64,000 nt of DNA, from assembly GCA_964430855.1 (NCBI GenBank), contig CAYSHC010000007.1:1-64000 (forward strand). The letters are read 5' to 3'. The first letter of the stretch is position 1. Each line of letters begins with the position of its first letter. A program made the translations under genes and the position numbers. The stretch is from JAEZDP01 sp964430855 (GTDB lineage Bacteria > Acidobacteriota > Vicinamibacteria > Vicinamibacterales > Vicinamibacteraceae). The notes under the pieces were generated by a model, which had not been told where the DNA came from, ran no database searches, and was given only the letters and a program-made list of their open reading frames with translations. Positions 53,666-63,116 of this stretch are shown here, piece by piece.

Positions 53666-54079
53666 CTAACTGCCACCCAGCACGCCCAGCGCCCCCGCCA
53701 GCGCCAGATACCGCGCGGCCTTCCCCACCGTCGTCCAGACGACGAACGGCAGGACGCCCACGCGGGCGGCGCCGGCAAGCCCGACGAGCACGTCGCCGAC
53801 GACGGGCACCCACGACAGCAGCAGCGCCGGCGGCCCGTACCGTCGCAGCCACCCCGCCGCCAGCTCCACCCGCCGCGACTCCGGCGGGACGCCGCGGACG
53901 GCGAGTCGCCCGAGCGCGTACGTCGTGCAGGCGCCAAGCGTGTTGCCGACGGTCGCGACGATGACGGGCACGAGCCACGTCCGCGAGTCGTGCACGACGA
54001 GCGCGAACGGCACTTCCGATCCGATGGGAAGGACCGTCGCGGCCGCGAAGCTCCAGGCGAAGAGGACGAGCAGGCTCAT
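53666..54079 (-). CDS. YqaA-type membrane protein (DedA/VTT superfamily)
   Basis: A 137-residue integral membrane protein with four hydrophobic segments. GSEVPFALVVHDSRTW, VATVGNTLGACTTYALGRLA and a helix containing LLLSWVPVVGDVLVGLAGAARVG match the short YqaA branch. DedA/VTT proteins scramble or flip lipids and support membrane potential; the YqaA role is undefined. The ATG overlaps the stop of the upstream membrane protein (ATGA), coupling them. Confidence 0.85.
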   Translation of the reverse strand: MSLLVLFAWSFAAATVLPIGSEVPFALVVHDSRTWLVPVIVATVGNTLGACTTYALGRLAVRGVPPESRRVELAAGWLRRYGPPALLLSWVPVVGDVLVGLAGAARVGVLPFVVWTTVGKAARYLALAGALGVLGGS

Positions 54080-55818
54080 GGCCGTCGTCGAACCCGCCCT
54101 CGCACCAGCACCAGGCCCAGCACACCCGCGCTCACCAGTGACACGCCATCAGCCACGGCACGGACCGGCGTCGCGCGCAGCCTGACATCCACCCGCCCGC
54201 CACCCGCCGGCACGACGATGCTCATGAAGCCGGTTGCTTCATCGATTGATGCGTCGACACCCAGCCCGTCCACGCGCAGCTCCCATCCCGGCACGTACGG
54301 CGTGTGGATCGTCAAGCGGACGTCCTCGGCGGCGTCCACCGACAGCGTCATCCGATGGTCACGCACGTCGAGCGGCTCCACGCGCGCGTTGCCGTTCACG
54401 CGCCAGCGCCCGACGACACCCTCCAACGGGTCGTCGGCCACCGCCGAGCGCGGACGATACGCAGGCTCGCGGAACGCCAGGCTTGCCGCCGCTCTCCCGT
54501 GCCGCCACCACGGGTTGTCGATGTCGTACAGGCGCCGGTCCAGGTAACCGCGCGGCTCGAGCCTGTCGTGCAGCGTCCAGCCCAGCCCCAGCACGCCGAG
54601 GAGCAGCACCGCCGCCTGCCACCGCGGCGTCACGAGCGCGGCCATCGCCAGCGCCCCAAGCGCCGCCGTGCCGACGACGACGGCCATCAGCGCACGCCAG
54701 GGGAACTGGACGTAGGCCAGGGGCCCGACCAACTCCCACACCGGCAGCGAGAGGCGCGTCGTCAACAGCAGTGCCCCGCCGACGAGGCCGAGCCAGACCG
54801 CCATCTCGCCGCCGGCGCCGGCCCGGGCCGTCCAGCGCGCGCCGGTGCCCGCCGCTCGGCGCACGCGGACGGCGCCGACTCCCAGCGCGGCCAGCGACGC
54901 CAGGATGGCCAGCCACTGACCGTACCCGACCTGTGGCGCCATGTCGTCGGGCCGTCCCTCGTTCGACCCGCCGAAGCCCCAGCGGCGCTGCACCCAGTCA
55001 CGCGGATCGAGGAAGTGCTCGCGGAAGTCGAAGTAGTCGGACGTCAGCTCGTGCATGTGCACCGCCCCGCGCTCGGCCAGCGCAGGCAGCACGTAGAACG
55101 CTGCCAGCCCGACGCCGAGGGCGACGCCGCCCGCCACGCGACGGACGAACGCCAGCGGCACATCCGCCGTCGCGCAACGCCACAGGGCAAAGGCGACAAA
55201 CGTCGGGAGAAGCAGCAGGACCGAGGGCAGATGCAGCACGAGCATCAGCGCCGTCGTCAGCGCGACGGAGATCACCGGCGCCCGCGCCGTCGGATGCCGG
55301 GCCGTCGAGTCGAGCGCCGCCAGCAGCATGGGGGCGACGGCAATCGCCGCGAGCTCGGGCAGCGCCATCCGCACGTAGACGTCGAGCACGAGGTACGGCG
55401 CCGACGCAAAGAGCACGCCGGCCGTGACGGCGGGCCAGACGCCGAGGCGGCGGAACACGAACGCCATCGCCGCGGCGCCGCCCAGCCACAGCAGCGTCAC
55501 CGTCACCTTCAGCGCAGCCGTCAGCGACGGCACGACGAGGTGCACGGCCGAGACCAGATAGTAGAAGCCCGGTTGGTAGATGTTGAACAGCGGCTGGCCA
55601 CGGCCCGGGCTCACCCACTCCACCCAGCGCACCGGAACCTGCCCTTCACGCAGCGCGTGATCGAACAGGTAGGCGTATGTCAGATGAGCCCCTGCGTCGT
55701 GACCGGCGGGAACGCCGTCACGAAGGAGGAGCGCGGCGGGCATCCAGGCGAGGAGGGCAGCCGTCGCGACCAGCGCGGCAGCCGGGATTGCGCGGCTGCC
55801 ACCGGTCGAGCGCCACAT
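54076..55818 (-). CDS. Large polytopic membrane protein, GT-C/6-pyruvoyl-THP-synthase-related domain type
   Basis: A 580-residue protein with 10-12 helices. An early extracytoplasmic loop after the first helix has GVPAGHDAGAHLTYAYLFDHAL, with an acidic and a His residue as in GT-C glycosyltransferases. FNIYQPGFYYLVSAVHLV and AYVQFPWRALMAVV also fit the family annotated 6-pyruvoyl-tetrahydropterin synthase-related. The last ~110 residues form a soluble beta-sandwich (VRLTIHTPYVPGWELRVDGLG). It probably moves a polyprenyl-linked sugar, though activity is unproven. ATG at 55818 is chosen because upstream sequence is a non-homologous shadow. It overlaps the YqaA gene. Confidence 0.78.
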   Translation of the reverse strand: MWRSTGGSRAIPAAALVATAALLAWMPAALLLRDGVPAGHDAGAHLTYAYLFDHALREGQVPVRWVEWVSPGRGQPLFNIYQPGFYYLVSAVHLVVPSLTAALKVTVTLLWLGGAAAMAFVFRRLGVWPAVTAGVLFASAPYLVLDVYVRMALPELAAIAVAPMLLAALDSTARHPTARAPVISVALTTALMLVLHLPSVLLLLPTFVAFALWRCATADVPLAFVRRVAGGVALGVGLAAFYVLPALAERGAVHMHELTSDYFDFREHFLDPRDWVQRRWGFGGSNEGRPDDMAPQVGYGQWLAILASLAALGVGAVRVRRAAGTGARWTARAGAGGEMAVWLGLVGGALLLTTRLSLPVWELVGPLAYVQFPWRALMAVVVGTAALGALAMAALVTPRWQAAVLLLGVLGLGWTLHDRLEPRGYLDRRLYDIDNPWWRHGRAAASLAFREPAYRPRSAVADDPLEGVVGRWRVNGNARVEPLDVRDHRMTLSVDAAEDVRLTIHTPYVPGWELRVDGLGVDASIDEATGFMSIVVPAGGGRVDVRLRATPVRAVADGVSLVSAGVLGLVLVRGRVRRRP

Positions 55819-55920
55819 CCGCCGATTGTGATCGAGCAGTCGTCGCCGGGCCAAGCTCGACAGGCCGCCGGGCCTACTGCTCACCTTGACGCCATCGGCA
55901 CCGTTCCACACGATGGTCGG

Positions 55921-57831
55921 GTGTCGGTTCGTGGGACCAAGGGCGCGATCTGCGCTGCTGCGCTGGTCGTCGCGCTGTTCTGCCTGCCGCTGTTCGCGGG
56001 GTTGCGCGGCTGGGACCTGCGCAATGACGAGGCGATTTACTCCTATGCCGTTGACCGGATCCTCGAGACGGGCGACTGGCTGACGCCGCGGACGCTGCCG
56101 CTCGACCACGCGTTCCTCGAGAAGCCGCCGCTCAAGTTCTGGCTCGTCGCCGCGCCCATCCGGGCAGGACTGCTGCCGCACGACGAGTTCGGACTGCGGT
56201 TCATGGACCCGCTGCTCGGGTCGATCGCCTTCCTCTACGTCTTCGCCATCGGCTGGCGACTCGCCGGCGTGCTCAGCGGCCTCGTGGCGGTGTTCGTGCT
56301 GTTCACGTTCGAGCCGCTGCTGTTCGAGCACGGCCTGCGCAGCAACAACATGGAGAGCGCGCTGCTGCTGGCCTACGCCGCCGGTGCGTACCACCTCGGC
56401 CGCTGGCTCGCGCTCGCGGGCCAGCCGTCCGCGCGGTTCCACGCCCTCGCGGTGTCGCTCGCCTTCGTGCTCGCGTTCATGACGAAGTTCGTCGCCGCAG
56501 CCTTCGTCCCGATCATCGGGGTGCTCGTGGTGCTGTGGGAACGGGGCCTCCGCGGACGCGGCGCGCCGCTGCCCTGGCGCGACTGGCTCGCCCCGGCGGC
56601 ACTTGCCGCGCTGCTCATCGCGCCGTGGTTCCTCTACCAGTTCGCGCTGCACGGGCGCCTGCTCTACGACGTCATGGTCGGGCAGCACGTCGTCGAGCGC
56701 TTCACCGACTCGCTCGACCCCAGCCACCTGCAGCCCTGGCACTACTACGTCACCGCCGCGTGGGCAGAGCTGACGCGCGCGGGCACGGCCTGGCCGGTGG
56801 CGATCGGCACCGGCCTGCTCGCCGCGGCCGCGTGGCGGCGGGAAGCGACGTGGCCGCGCCTGCTGCTGCTCTGGCTGGTCGTGCCCCTCGTCCTGATGTC
56901 GCTCGGCACGTCGAAGATCCTCCACTACGCCTACCCCCTGCTGCCGCCGGCGGCGCTCGGGGCGGGCTACGCCGCGGCCGAGGCAGCCCGCGTCGTCAGC
57001 CGGGGGATCGAGGCCATGCGGACGCGGCTGGGACGCCGCCTGCCGCTCCTTGCCGGCACGTCTGCGGGGGCCGCGGACCGGAGACGCTTCCTGCGGCCGG
57101 TGAGCGCGGCCGCGGGCGCGGTGGCGGTCCTCGCCCTTGCCGTCGGCCTCTGGACGCTGCTGACGGGGGATCTCAGGCTCAGGGTTGCCGAGGACGTGGT
57201 GGTGACCAACTCGTCACTCGTCCGCCCGTTCGCCGTTGCCGCGGTGCTGCTCGCGCTGAGCGGCCGCACGGCGGCGACGGGCCGGGTCGTGGCGCTGGCC
57301 ACGTTTGCCGCCATGGCCCCTGTCGGCCACTACCAGGCCATCCTGGCGACGACGCAGACGGTGGACCATCCGCTGCGCACCCTGCGTGACTGCATCCTGT
57401 CGGTGCGCCACGGCGTCCCCGACCTCGAGCCGGGCGTCTACAACGCCGCGGCAGAGACGGCGCACCATTCCTACAACTATTACCTGCGGGGGATTGGGCC
57501 CGTGACGTACGCGAACGAGCCGGATCGCGACGCGCTGCGTCAGCACCTCGTGGACGACGCGCAGCCGATGCCCGTCGTGCTGAGCTCGTCGGGCTACGAC
57601 GCGTACGCGGAAGAGGGGCGGCAGGCACGCCGCGCCGTCGGCGCCGAGGGGACGGCGGCCGATACGGAGCGCTGGCTGACGCAGCCGCACACCGGCGTCG
57701 CGCCCGACCACGCCGCCGTCATCCTGACGCCGACGCCCTATGCCCACTGCGCGGGACAGGCCGCCGCGGCGGGCGGACGGCTCGTCGGCGACGTCCCGCC
57801 CGCGGGTCCCGACCCGGAGCACGCGTTCTGA
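55921..57831 (+). CDS. ArnT/PMT-like GT-C glycosyltransferase
   Basis: A 636-residue membrane protein with about twelve helices. The catalytic-loop signature after the first helix is LRGWDLRNDEAIYSYAVDRIL, containing the paired acidic residues, and LDHAFLEKPPLKFWLVAAPIRAGLLPHDEFGLRFMDPLLG follows, a hallmark of the ArnT/PMT_2 group. A periplasmic C-terminal domain ends the protein. It would use a lipid-linked donor to glycosylate lipid A, proteins or other envelope targets. Start is GTG at 55921, the nearest in-frame start before the first helix; an ATG 9 bases upstream is out of frame. Its stop overlaps the GT2 gene (TGATG). Confidence 0.88.
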   Translation: MSVRGTKGAICAAALVVALFCLPLFAGLRGWDLRNDEAIYSYAVDRILETGDWLTPRTLPLDHAFLEKPPLKFWLVAAPIRAGLLPHDEFGLRFMDPLLGSIAFLYVFAIGWRLAGVLSGLVAVFVLFTFEPLLFEHGLRSNNMESALLLAYAAGAYHLGRWLALAGQPSARFHALAVSLAFVLAFMTKFVAAAFVPIIGVLVVLWERGLRGRGAPLPWRDWLAPAALAALLIAPWFLYQFALHGRLLYDVMVGQHVVERFTDSLDPSHLQPWHYYVTAAWAELTRAGTAWPVAIGTGLLAAAAWRREATWPRLLLLWLVVPLVLMSLGTSKILHYAYPLLPPAALGAGYAAAEAARVVSRGIEAMRTRLGRRLPLLAGTSAGAADRRRFLRPVSAAAGAVAVLALAVGLWTLLTGDLRLRVAEDVVVTNSSLVRPFAVAAVLLALSGRTAATGRVVALATFAAMAPVGHYQAILATTQTVDHPLRTLRDCILSVRHGVPDLEPGVYNAAAETAHHSYNYYLRGIGPVTYANEPDRDALRQHLVDDAQPMPVVLSSSGYDAYAEEGRQARRAVGAEGTAADTERWLTQPHTGVAPDHAAVILTPTPYAHCAGQAAAAGGRLVGDVPPAGPDPEHAF

Positions 57832-58556
57832 TGACCGCCGCGCGCTCACTGTCGGTCATCATCCCGGCGTATAACGAAGCCGGGCGCATCGCGCACACCG
57901 TCCACGAGCTGCGACGGTGGCTGCCCTCGCGCGTGCCGTGCTTCGAGGTGCGCGTGGTGGACGACGGCTCGAAGGACGCGACGGCGCGCATCGTCACCGA
58001 CATCGCCGAACGTGACGCCAACGTCGTGCTCCAGCGCGAGCCCCACCGCGGCAAGGGGGGAGCCGTGCGCCGGGGCATGCTCGCGAGCAGGGCCGACCTG
58101 CGTTTCATCTGCGACGCCGACCTGTCGATGCCCGTCCAGGAGCTGAGCCGCTTCCTCGACGCCCAGGCCGACGGCACCGACATCGTCATCGGCACCCGCG
58201 AGGGCCACGGCGCGCTGCGCGTGGGCGAGCCCGTGCACCGGCACGTCATGGGGCGGGCGTTCAACGCGCTCGTCCGCCGGCTGCTCATTCCCGACATCCA
58301 CGACACGCAGTGCGGCTTCAAGCTGTTCACCGCGGAGGCGGCCGAGGCGATTTTTCCGCGCACGACGCTCGACGGCTGGGCGTTCGACCTCGAGGTGCTG
58401 CACATCGCGCAGCGGCTCGGCCTGCGCATCAAGGCGCTGCCGATCGAGTGGCACTACCGTGACCGGTCGCAGGTGTCGCTCATCGGCGACCCGCTGCGCA
58501 TGCTGCGCGACGTGTGCCGCGTGCGGCGGAACGGCCGGCTCGGGGTGTACGGGTAG
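57831..58556 (+). CDS. GT2 dolichyl/polyprenyl-phosphate sugar synthase-like glycosyltransferase
   Basis: A 241-residue GT-A glycosyltransferase. SVIIPAYNEAGRI opens the fold, VRVVDDGSKDAT and ICDADLSMPVQEL carry the nucleotide and metal-binding Asp residues, GKGGAVRRGM follows, and HDTQCGFKLFTAEAAEAIFPRTTLDGWAFDLEVL is typical of DPM/ALG5 enzymes. It lacks TM helices. It makes a lipid-phosphate sugar, the natural donor for the ArnT-like enzyme encoded just upstream; the genes overlap by one base (TGATG). A strong terminator follows 31 bp after the stop. Confidence 0.9.
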   Translation: MTAARSLSVIIPAYNEAGRIAHTVHELRRWLPSRVPCFEVRVVDDGSKDATARIVTDIAERDANVVLQREPHRGKGGAVRRGMLASRADLRFICDADLSMPVQELSRFLDAQADGTDIVIGTREGHGALRVGEPVHRHVMGRAFNALVRRLLIPDIHDTQCGFKLFTAEAAEAIFPRTTLDGWAFDLEVLHIAQRLGLRIKALPIEWHYRDRSQVSLIGDPLRMLRDVCRVRRNGRLGVYG

Positions 58557-58587
58557 AGGCCGCGCACGCAGGCAGCAGGAACGACGC

Positions 58588-58611
58588 GGCAGGGGCCCGC
58601 GGGCCCCTGCC
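58588..58611. terminator. Strong perfect hairpin between convergent genes
   Basis: An 11-bp arm GGCAGGGGCCC pairs perfectly with its complement around a GC dinucleotide (24 bases). It sits in the 63-bp gap between the GT2 and VOC gene ends and can serve both. Confidence 0.75.
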
Positions 58612-58619
58612 GCCGCCGC

Positions 58620-58994
58620 TCACGTCATCGAGTGCAGCCCGATCATGTTGCCCTCCGAGTCGTAGGCCAGCACGATGAAGCCGTACTGGCCGATCGACAT
58701 CTTCTCGCGGTGGATCCGTCCGCCGGCGTCCGGGACGCGGCTGCCCGTCTCCGCGCAGTCGTCGCACATGAAGTAGATCATCACGCTGTTGCCGCCGGGC
58801 TCGACGCCTTCCTGCCGCACCAGGGCGCCCGCGCTGCCCGGCGCCCCCTGCTTCATGGGGAACGCGTACATCTCGATGTCCTCGGCGGGCAGCCTCTCGA
58901 GCGTGACCTGGAACACCGTCTCGTAGAACCGCCGCGCGCGGTCCATGTCCTTGACGTACACCTCGAACCAGCCGACCGGGTTCTCGCCTGCCAT
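58620..58994 (-). CDS. VOC/glyoxalase-family protein
   Basis: A 124-residue single VOC domain (VGWFEVYVKDMDRARRFYETVFQVTLERL; GGRIHREKMSIGQYGFIVLAYDSEGNMIGLHSMT). The beta-alpha-beta-beta-beta repeats are clear. A CDDC pair in MCDDCAETGS sits where metal ligands can occur. Enzyme activity is not specified by the sequence. It lies 48 bp downstream of the YciI gene on the same strand; the pair resembles common VOC/YciI stress-response clusters. Confidence 0.87.
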   Translation of the reverse strand: MAGENPVGWFEVYVKDMDRARRFYETVFQVTLERLPAEDIEMYAFPMKQGAPGSAGALVRQEGVEPGGNSVMIYFMCDDCAETGSRVPDAGGRIHREKMSIGQYGFIVLAYDSEGNMIGLHSMT

Positions 58995-59042
58995 ATGCCC
59001 TCCCTGGTGATGTCAGGTCCCGATTGTCGCTCGTCCTGAGCC

Positions 59043-59462
59043 TCAGCCCCGCGCCTCGAGTTCCGCGCGCAGCTGCTCCTCCCTGGCGCGAAGCTCCGGC
59101 GTCAGCTCGGGGCCGAAGTCGTCGAGCTCGAAGAACGGGCGAATCTCGAGCTCCGCGCCGTCGCCGAACGGCGCCTTCTGCACCCACGCCACGGCGTCGT
59201 CGATCGAGTCGACCTTCCAGATCCAGTAGCCGGCGATGAGTTCCTTCGTCTCGGCGAACGGCCCGTCGACAACCTGGGTGCCGCCCCCCGAAAACCGCAC
59301 GCGCTTGCCCTTCGACGAGGGATGCAGCCCGTCGCCGTCGAGCATGACGCCGGCCTTCACGAGCTCCTCGTTGAACTCGCCCATGCGACGCAGCAGGTCC
59401 TCCGACGGCATGATCCCGCGCTCCGACTCCTCGTTGGCCTTGACGATAACCATGACACGCAT
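59043..59462 (-). CDS. YciI-like (DGPF-domain) protein
   Basis: A 139-residue protein: MRVMVIVKANEESE, FNEELVKAGVMLDGDGLHPSSKG, VDGPFAETKELIAGYWIWKV and GDGAELEIRPFFELDDFG are all standard in DGPF/YciI-like proteins, often paired with ECF sigma factors. No sigma-factor gene lies nearby. The ATG at 59462 is preceded by GGAGAAGAG. A Pro- and Arg-free C-terminal helix (LTPELRAREEQLRAELEARG) follows the domain. Function is unknown. It is likely a small dimeric ligand-binding protein. Confidence 0.88.
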   Translation of the reverse strand: MRVMVIVKANEESERGIMPSEDLLRRMGEFNEELVKAGVMLDGDGLHPSSKGKRVRFSGGGTQVVDGPFAETKELIAGYWIWKVDSIDDAVAWVQKAPFGDGAELEIRPFFELDDFGPELTPELRAREEQLRAELEARG

Positions 59463-59638
59463 AGCAGCTCTTCTCCCTGACGCGCCCCCGCCGGGGCGGG
59501 AGCGTCGATGACGTTCGTGTGGTGGCGCCACGTCCTCGCTGGCGCCTTCAGCGGGTAGTCGAACGACCGGGGCGCCAATCGACATCCGCGAACGGCCACT
59601 TACGGCAGGCGGGAGCGGCGGTGTATACCTGATGCGTG

Positions 59639-60205
59639 ATGCGCATCGACTCGCAGTCCATCGGCGACTCCTCACGCTTCCTTCCCCTCGACACGCTCCG
59701 CCGCGAACTGGACGCCCTGCCTCCGGCGCCTGCCGACACCGGCACCCTCACGGCCATCGTCAGGCGCGTCGAGGGCGGCGTCCGCGAGTCGCTGCCGCGC
59801 ACCGCGCTCACGCGTGAGAGCGGCGTGCCGGGCGACGCGTGGGGGCGGGCCCGCAACCCGGACCCCGCCGCCCAGATCACCGTGATGCAGGACGACATCG
59901 CCACGCTCATCGCCAACGGCCAGCCGCGCGAGCTCTTCGGCGACCAGCTCTTCGTGAACCTCGACCTGTCCGCCCCCTCGCTCCCGGTGGGGTCCCGCGT
60001 CCGTATCGGGACGGCCCTGCTCGAGGTGACGCCCGAGCCGCACAACGGCTGCCAGAAGTTCCTCGCCCGCTTCGGCCGCGACGCGTTGAAGTTGGCGTCG
60101 ATGAAGGAGCTGCGCCACCGCAACTTCCGCGGCATCTACATGACCGTCGTCGAGGACGGCGAGGCCGCCGTCGGCGACGCCGTCGAGGTCGTGTCGCGTC
60201 CATAG
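59639..60205 (+). CDS. MOSC-domain protein
   Basis: A 188-residue protein. The MOSC core includes GGVRESLPRTALTRESGVPGDAWG, MQDDIATLIA, ELFGDQLFVNLDL, GTALLEVTPEPHNGCQKFLARFGRDAL, with the conserved Cys in NGCQKF. MOSC domains bind molybdenum cofactor or transfer sulfur and detoxify N-hydroxylated compounds. The standalone YiiM-like type fits. The divergent sulfur-carrier fusion at 15226 would be a distant functional neighbour at most. ATG at 59639 is preferred to the GTG one codon before. Confidence 0.87.
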   Translation: MRIDSQSIGDSSRFLPLDTLRRELDALPPAPADTGTLTAIVRRVEGGVRESLPRTALTRESGVPGDAWGRARNPDPAAQITVMQDDIATLIANGQPRELFGDQLFVNLDLSAPSLPVGSRVRIGTALLEVTPEPHNGCQKFLARFGRDALKLASMKELRHRNFRGIYMTVVEDGEAAVGDAVEVVSRP

Positions 60206-60272
60206 CCGGAGGGCGCCGGGCAGCGGGAACGTGCGGACCGGCTCTGCGGTTCGTGCTATATCCCTCTGCACC

Positions 60273-63044
60273 ATGAGTCCAGCGACGGCCAGACGGTGCC
60301 TGCTCGGCATCCTGTTCCCTGTCGTGCTGCTCGCGTCGCCTGGCGCGCAGGAGCCCGCCCCGCAACCCACGGACGCCGACTTTGCGGCCGCCGTCGCCGA
60401 ATGGACGACGGCGTCCGAGTTCAGCAGTCCGCTCGTTGACCACCTCCCGCTCGCCGCGGGCATCCCGACGCCCAAGGAGGTGCTGGGCCACCACATCGGC
60501 GCGCCGAAGGTGCTGACGTCCACCGCCGAGGCGCTGACGTACTATCGCGCGCTCGAGCGGGCGTCGAAGCGCATCAAGGTGACAACCATCGGCCACACCG
60601 ACGAGGGCCGCGAGCTGAACGTCATCTTCGTTGCCGACGAGGCGACGATCGCCGACCTCGAAACGCACCGCCGGAACCTCGCGCGCCTTGCCGATCCGCG
60701 CGGCCTTTCGCCCGAGGAGGCGCAGCGGCTCGTCGCGACGACCAAGCCCATCTACCACCTGATGACCGGGCTGCACAGCGGCGAGACCGGCCCGCCGGAG
60801 ATGGTGCTCGAGCTCGCCTACAGGCTCGTCGCCGACGAGTCGCCGCTCATCCGCCAGATCCGCGAGCGCCTCATCGTCAGCCTGACGCCGGCCACCGACC
60901 CCGACGGCCGCGACCGCTACGTCGACTGGTACCGGCAGCACCTCGTGGACATCGACAGGGAGGAAGACCGCGTCGCCGGGCCGCCGTACTGGGGCCGGTA
61001 CGTCTTCCACGACAACAACCGCGACATCAACTACTCGCAGGTGTCGATGCGCGCGCTGCTCGACTGGTACCTGGAGTGGCACCCGCCGGTGATGCACGAC
61101 CTGCACGAGTCGGTGCCCTTCATGTACACGTTCTCGGGCCAGGCGCCGCAGAACCCGAACCTCGACCCCATCCTGTACGGCGAGCTGCCGATGTTTGCCA
61201 ACTTCGAGATGGCGCAGATGACCAAGTACGGGATGCCGGGCGTGTGGACGCACGCGTTTGTCGACATGTGGTCGCCGGGCTACCTCGGGTTCATGGCGTC
61301 GAACCACAACGGCATGCTGCGGATGTACGAGACGTTCGGCAACGGCGGCGCGACGACGATGAAGCGCACGATTGCGCGTCCCGACGGGCCGCCCGGCCAG
61401 ACGAGCCGCGAGTGGTACCGGCCGATGCCGCCGTACCGCGAGGTGCTGTGGTCGATGCGCAACAACACCAACTACATGCAGACGGGCGTCCTCACGGCGC
61501 TGGAGTACGCGTCGTCGTTCCCGCGGGTGATCGTCGAGAACTTCTACCGGAAGAGCCGCAACGCGATCGAGGCCGGGCGCACGAAGCCGCCGCACGCGTT
61601 CATCGTGCCGGCGGGCCACCCCGACAGGACGCGCGTGGACCTGTTCGTATCGCTGCTGCGCCGGCAGGGCATCGAGGTGGGCCTCACGACGGAAGAGCTC
61701 GTGCTCGAGGACGGCAGGTATGCGCCGGGTGCACTCGTGATCAAGTGCGACCAGCCGTACGGCCCGCTCGCACGGACGCTGCTCGACCCTCCACCGTTCC
61801 CGGGCGGCGACCTGCGCACCTACGACGACACGGGCTGGGCCATGGGCCGGATGCTTCACCTCGACGTGAAAGCGACGGCTGACGTTTCCGTGCTCGACGC
61901 CAGGACGACGCTCATCGACGCGCTGCCGCCGGCAGCCGCGCCGGCCGTGCCGCGTACCGTCGCCGCGTGGGTGGTGCCGCACCACGGGGCGAACGCCATG
62001 GTCACGCTGCGCCACCGGCTGAAGGGCGCCGACGTGCGTGCCGCGACACGCGCGTTCCGCGTAGGCGAGCGCGAGGTGCCGCGCGGCTCGTTCATCGTCG
62101 TCCCGGGCTCGGGCACCAGCTCCGGCCCATCCGCCGGCGCCGTAGCCCACGAGCTCGGCCTCGATGCCCTGGCCGTCGCCTCGCTTCCGGACGTACCCAC
62201 CGTTGCCGTCAACCTGCCGAGGCTGGCCGTGTACTCGACCTGGGGCCAGACGCAGGACGTCGGCTGGGTGCGGCACGCGTTCGACCAGTTCGAGATCGCA
62301 TACGACCTCATCTACAAGGAGCGCGTCCGCGCAGGCCGCCTGCACGACGCCTACGACGTCATCGTCGTCCCAAGCCAGGGGCGGGGCGGCGGCAGATCGC
62401 TGGTCTTCGACATCCCGATGCGCGGCGCGCCGCTGCCCTACCGGCGCGATCCCCGGTATCCCTCGCTCGGGCAGTACGGCGAGTCGGACGACATCCGCGG
62501 GGGCATGGGCCTCGAGGGCGTCCTGGAGCTGCAGCGCTTCGTGCGCGAGGGCGGAGTGCTGGTGACGCTCGGAGCTGCTTCGTTCATGCCCGCCGAGTAC
62601 GGCCTGCTCGAGGAGGTGACCGCCTCGCGCCCGTCGGAGTCGTTCTACGCGCCGGGGCCGGTCGTCGAGGCCGTGATCACCGCGCCGGAGCATCCGCTCT
62701 TCTACGGCTACGCGTCGGAAAAGGTGCCCGTGCGTTACGCAAACGGGCCGCTGCTCCAGGTGCCGCGTGACCAGGAAGATGACCAGGTGCTCATGCGGTT
62801 CACGGGCGGCGATGCCGGCGTGCTGAGCGGGCTGATGCGGGGCGCCGCGCAGATCCGCCGCCGGCCGGCGATCCTCGACACGCCCGTGGGCGACGGCCGC
62901 ATCGTCACCTTCGCCACCAACCCCTGCTATCGCTGGCAGAACCACGGCGAGTTCGGGATGCTGTTCAACGCTGTGCTCTTCTGGGACGACAGGCCGGGGC
63001 CGGCCTCGGCCGGCCCGGCCGGCGACACGGACGTCGATCGCTGA
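60273..63044 (+). CDS. Large M14-family zinc carboxypeptidase, secreted
   Basis: A 923-residue protein with a signal peptide (basic start, LLGILFPVVLLASPGA). The M14 domain shows TTIGHTDEGRELNVIFVAD, then LMTGLHSGETGPPE with the HxxE zinc ligands, DPDGRDRYVDWYR, NNRDINYSQVSMRALLDWYLEWHPPVMHDLHES with the third His ligand. A long C-terminal region includes repeated Rossmann-like glutamine-amidotransferase-type parts (IVVPSQGRGGG; GGVLVTLGAASF). This ~920-residue architecture is common in Acidobacteria-like genomes. It likely trims peptides outside the cytoplasm. The ATG at 60273 gives the signal peptide; the earlier start would not. Confidence 0.9.
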   Translation: MSPATARRCLLGILFPVVLLASPGAQEPAPQPTDADFAAAVAEWTTASEFSSPLVDHLPLAAGIPTPKEVLGHHIGAPKVLTSTAEALTYYRALERASKRIKVTTIGHTDEGRELNVIFVADEATIADLETHRRNLARLADPRGLSPEEAQRLVATTKPIYHLMTGLHSGETGPPEMVLELAYRLVADESPLIRQIRERLIVSLTPATDPDGRDRYVDWYRQHLVDIDREEDRVAGPPYWGRYVFHDNNRDINYSQVSMRALLDWYLEWHPPVMHDLHESVPFMYTFSGQAPQNPNLDPILYGELPMFANFEMAQMTKYGMPGVWTHAFVDMWSPGYLGFMASNHNGMLRMYETFGNGGATTMKRTIARPDGPPGQTSREWYRPMPPYREVLWSMRNNTNYMQTGVLTALEYASSFPRVIVENFYRKSRNAIEAGRTKPPHAFIVPAGHPDRTRVDLFVSLLRRQGIEVGLTTEELVLEDGRYAPGALVIKCDQPYGPLARTLLDPPPFPGGDLRTYDDTGWAMGRMLHLDVKATADVSVLDARTTLIDALPPAAAPAVPRTVAAWVVPHHGANAMVTLRHRLKGADVRAATRAFRVGEREVPRGSFIVVPGSGTSSGPSAGAVAHELGLDALAVASLPDVPTVAVNLPRLAVYSTWGQTQDVGWVRHAFDQFEIAYDLIYKERVRAGRLHDAYDVIVVPSQGRGGGRSLVFDIPMRGAPLPYRRDPRYPSLGQYGESDDIRGGMGLEGVLELQRFVREGGVLVTLGAASFMPAEYGLLEEVTASRPSESFYAPGPVVEAVITAPEHPLFYGYASEKVPVRYANGPLLQVPRDQEDDQVLMRFTGGDAGVLSGLMRGAAQIRRRPAILDTPVGDGRIVTFATNPCYRWQNHGEFGMLFNAVLFWDDRPGPASAGPAGDTDVDR

Positions 63045-63116
63045 TGGCGGGCGTCTGCGGGGCTGCGGTCTGATGGTGACTGGCGTAGGATGAACCTTGG
63101 GGAAGGAGAACGACAC

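Noticed and set aside
54304..55920. The first ~540 residues of the long frame leading into the ArnT-like gene
   Set aside because: This part is the antisense of the adjacent membrane protein; the real gene starts near 55921.
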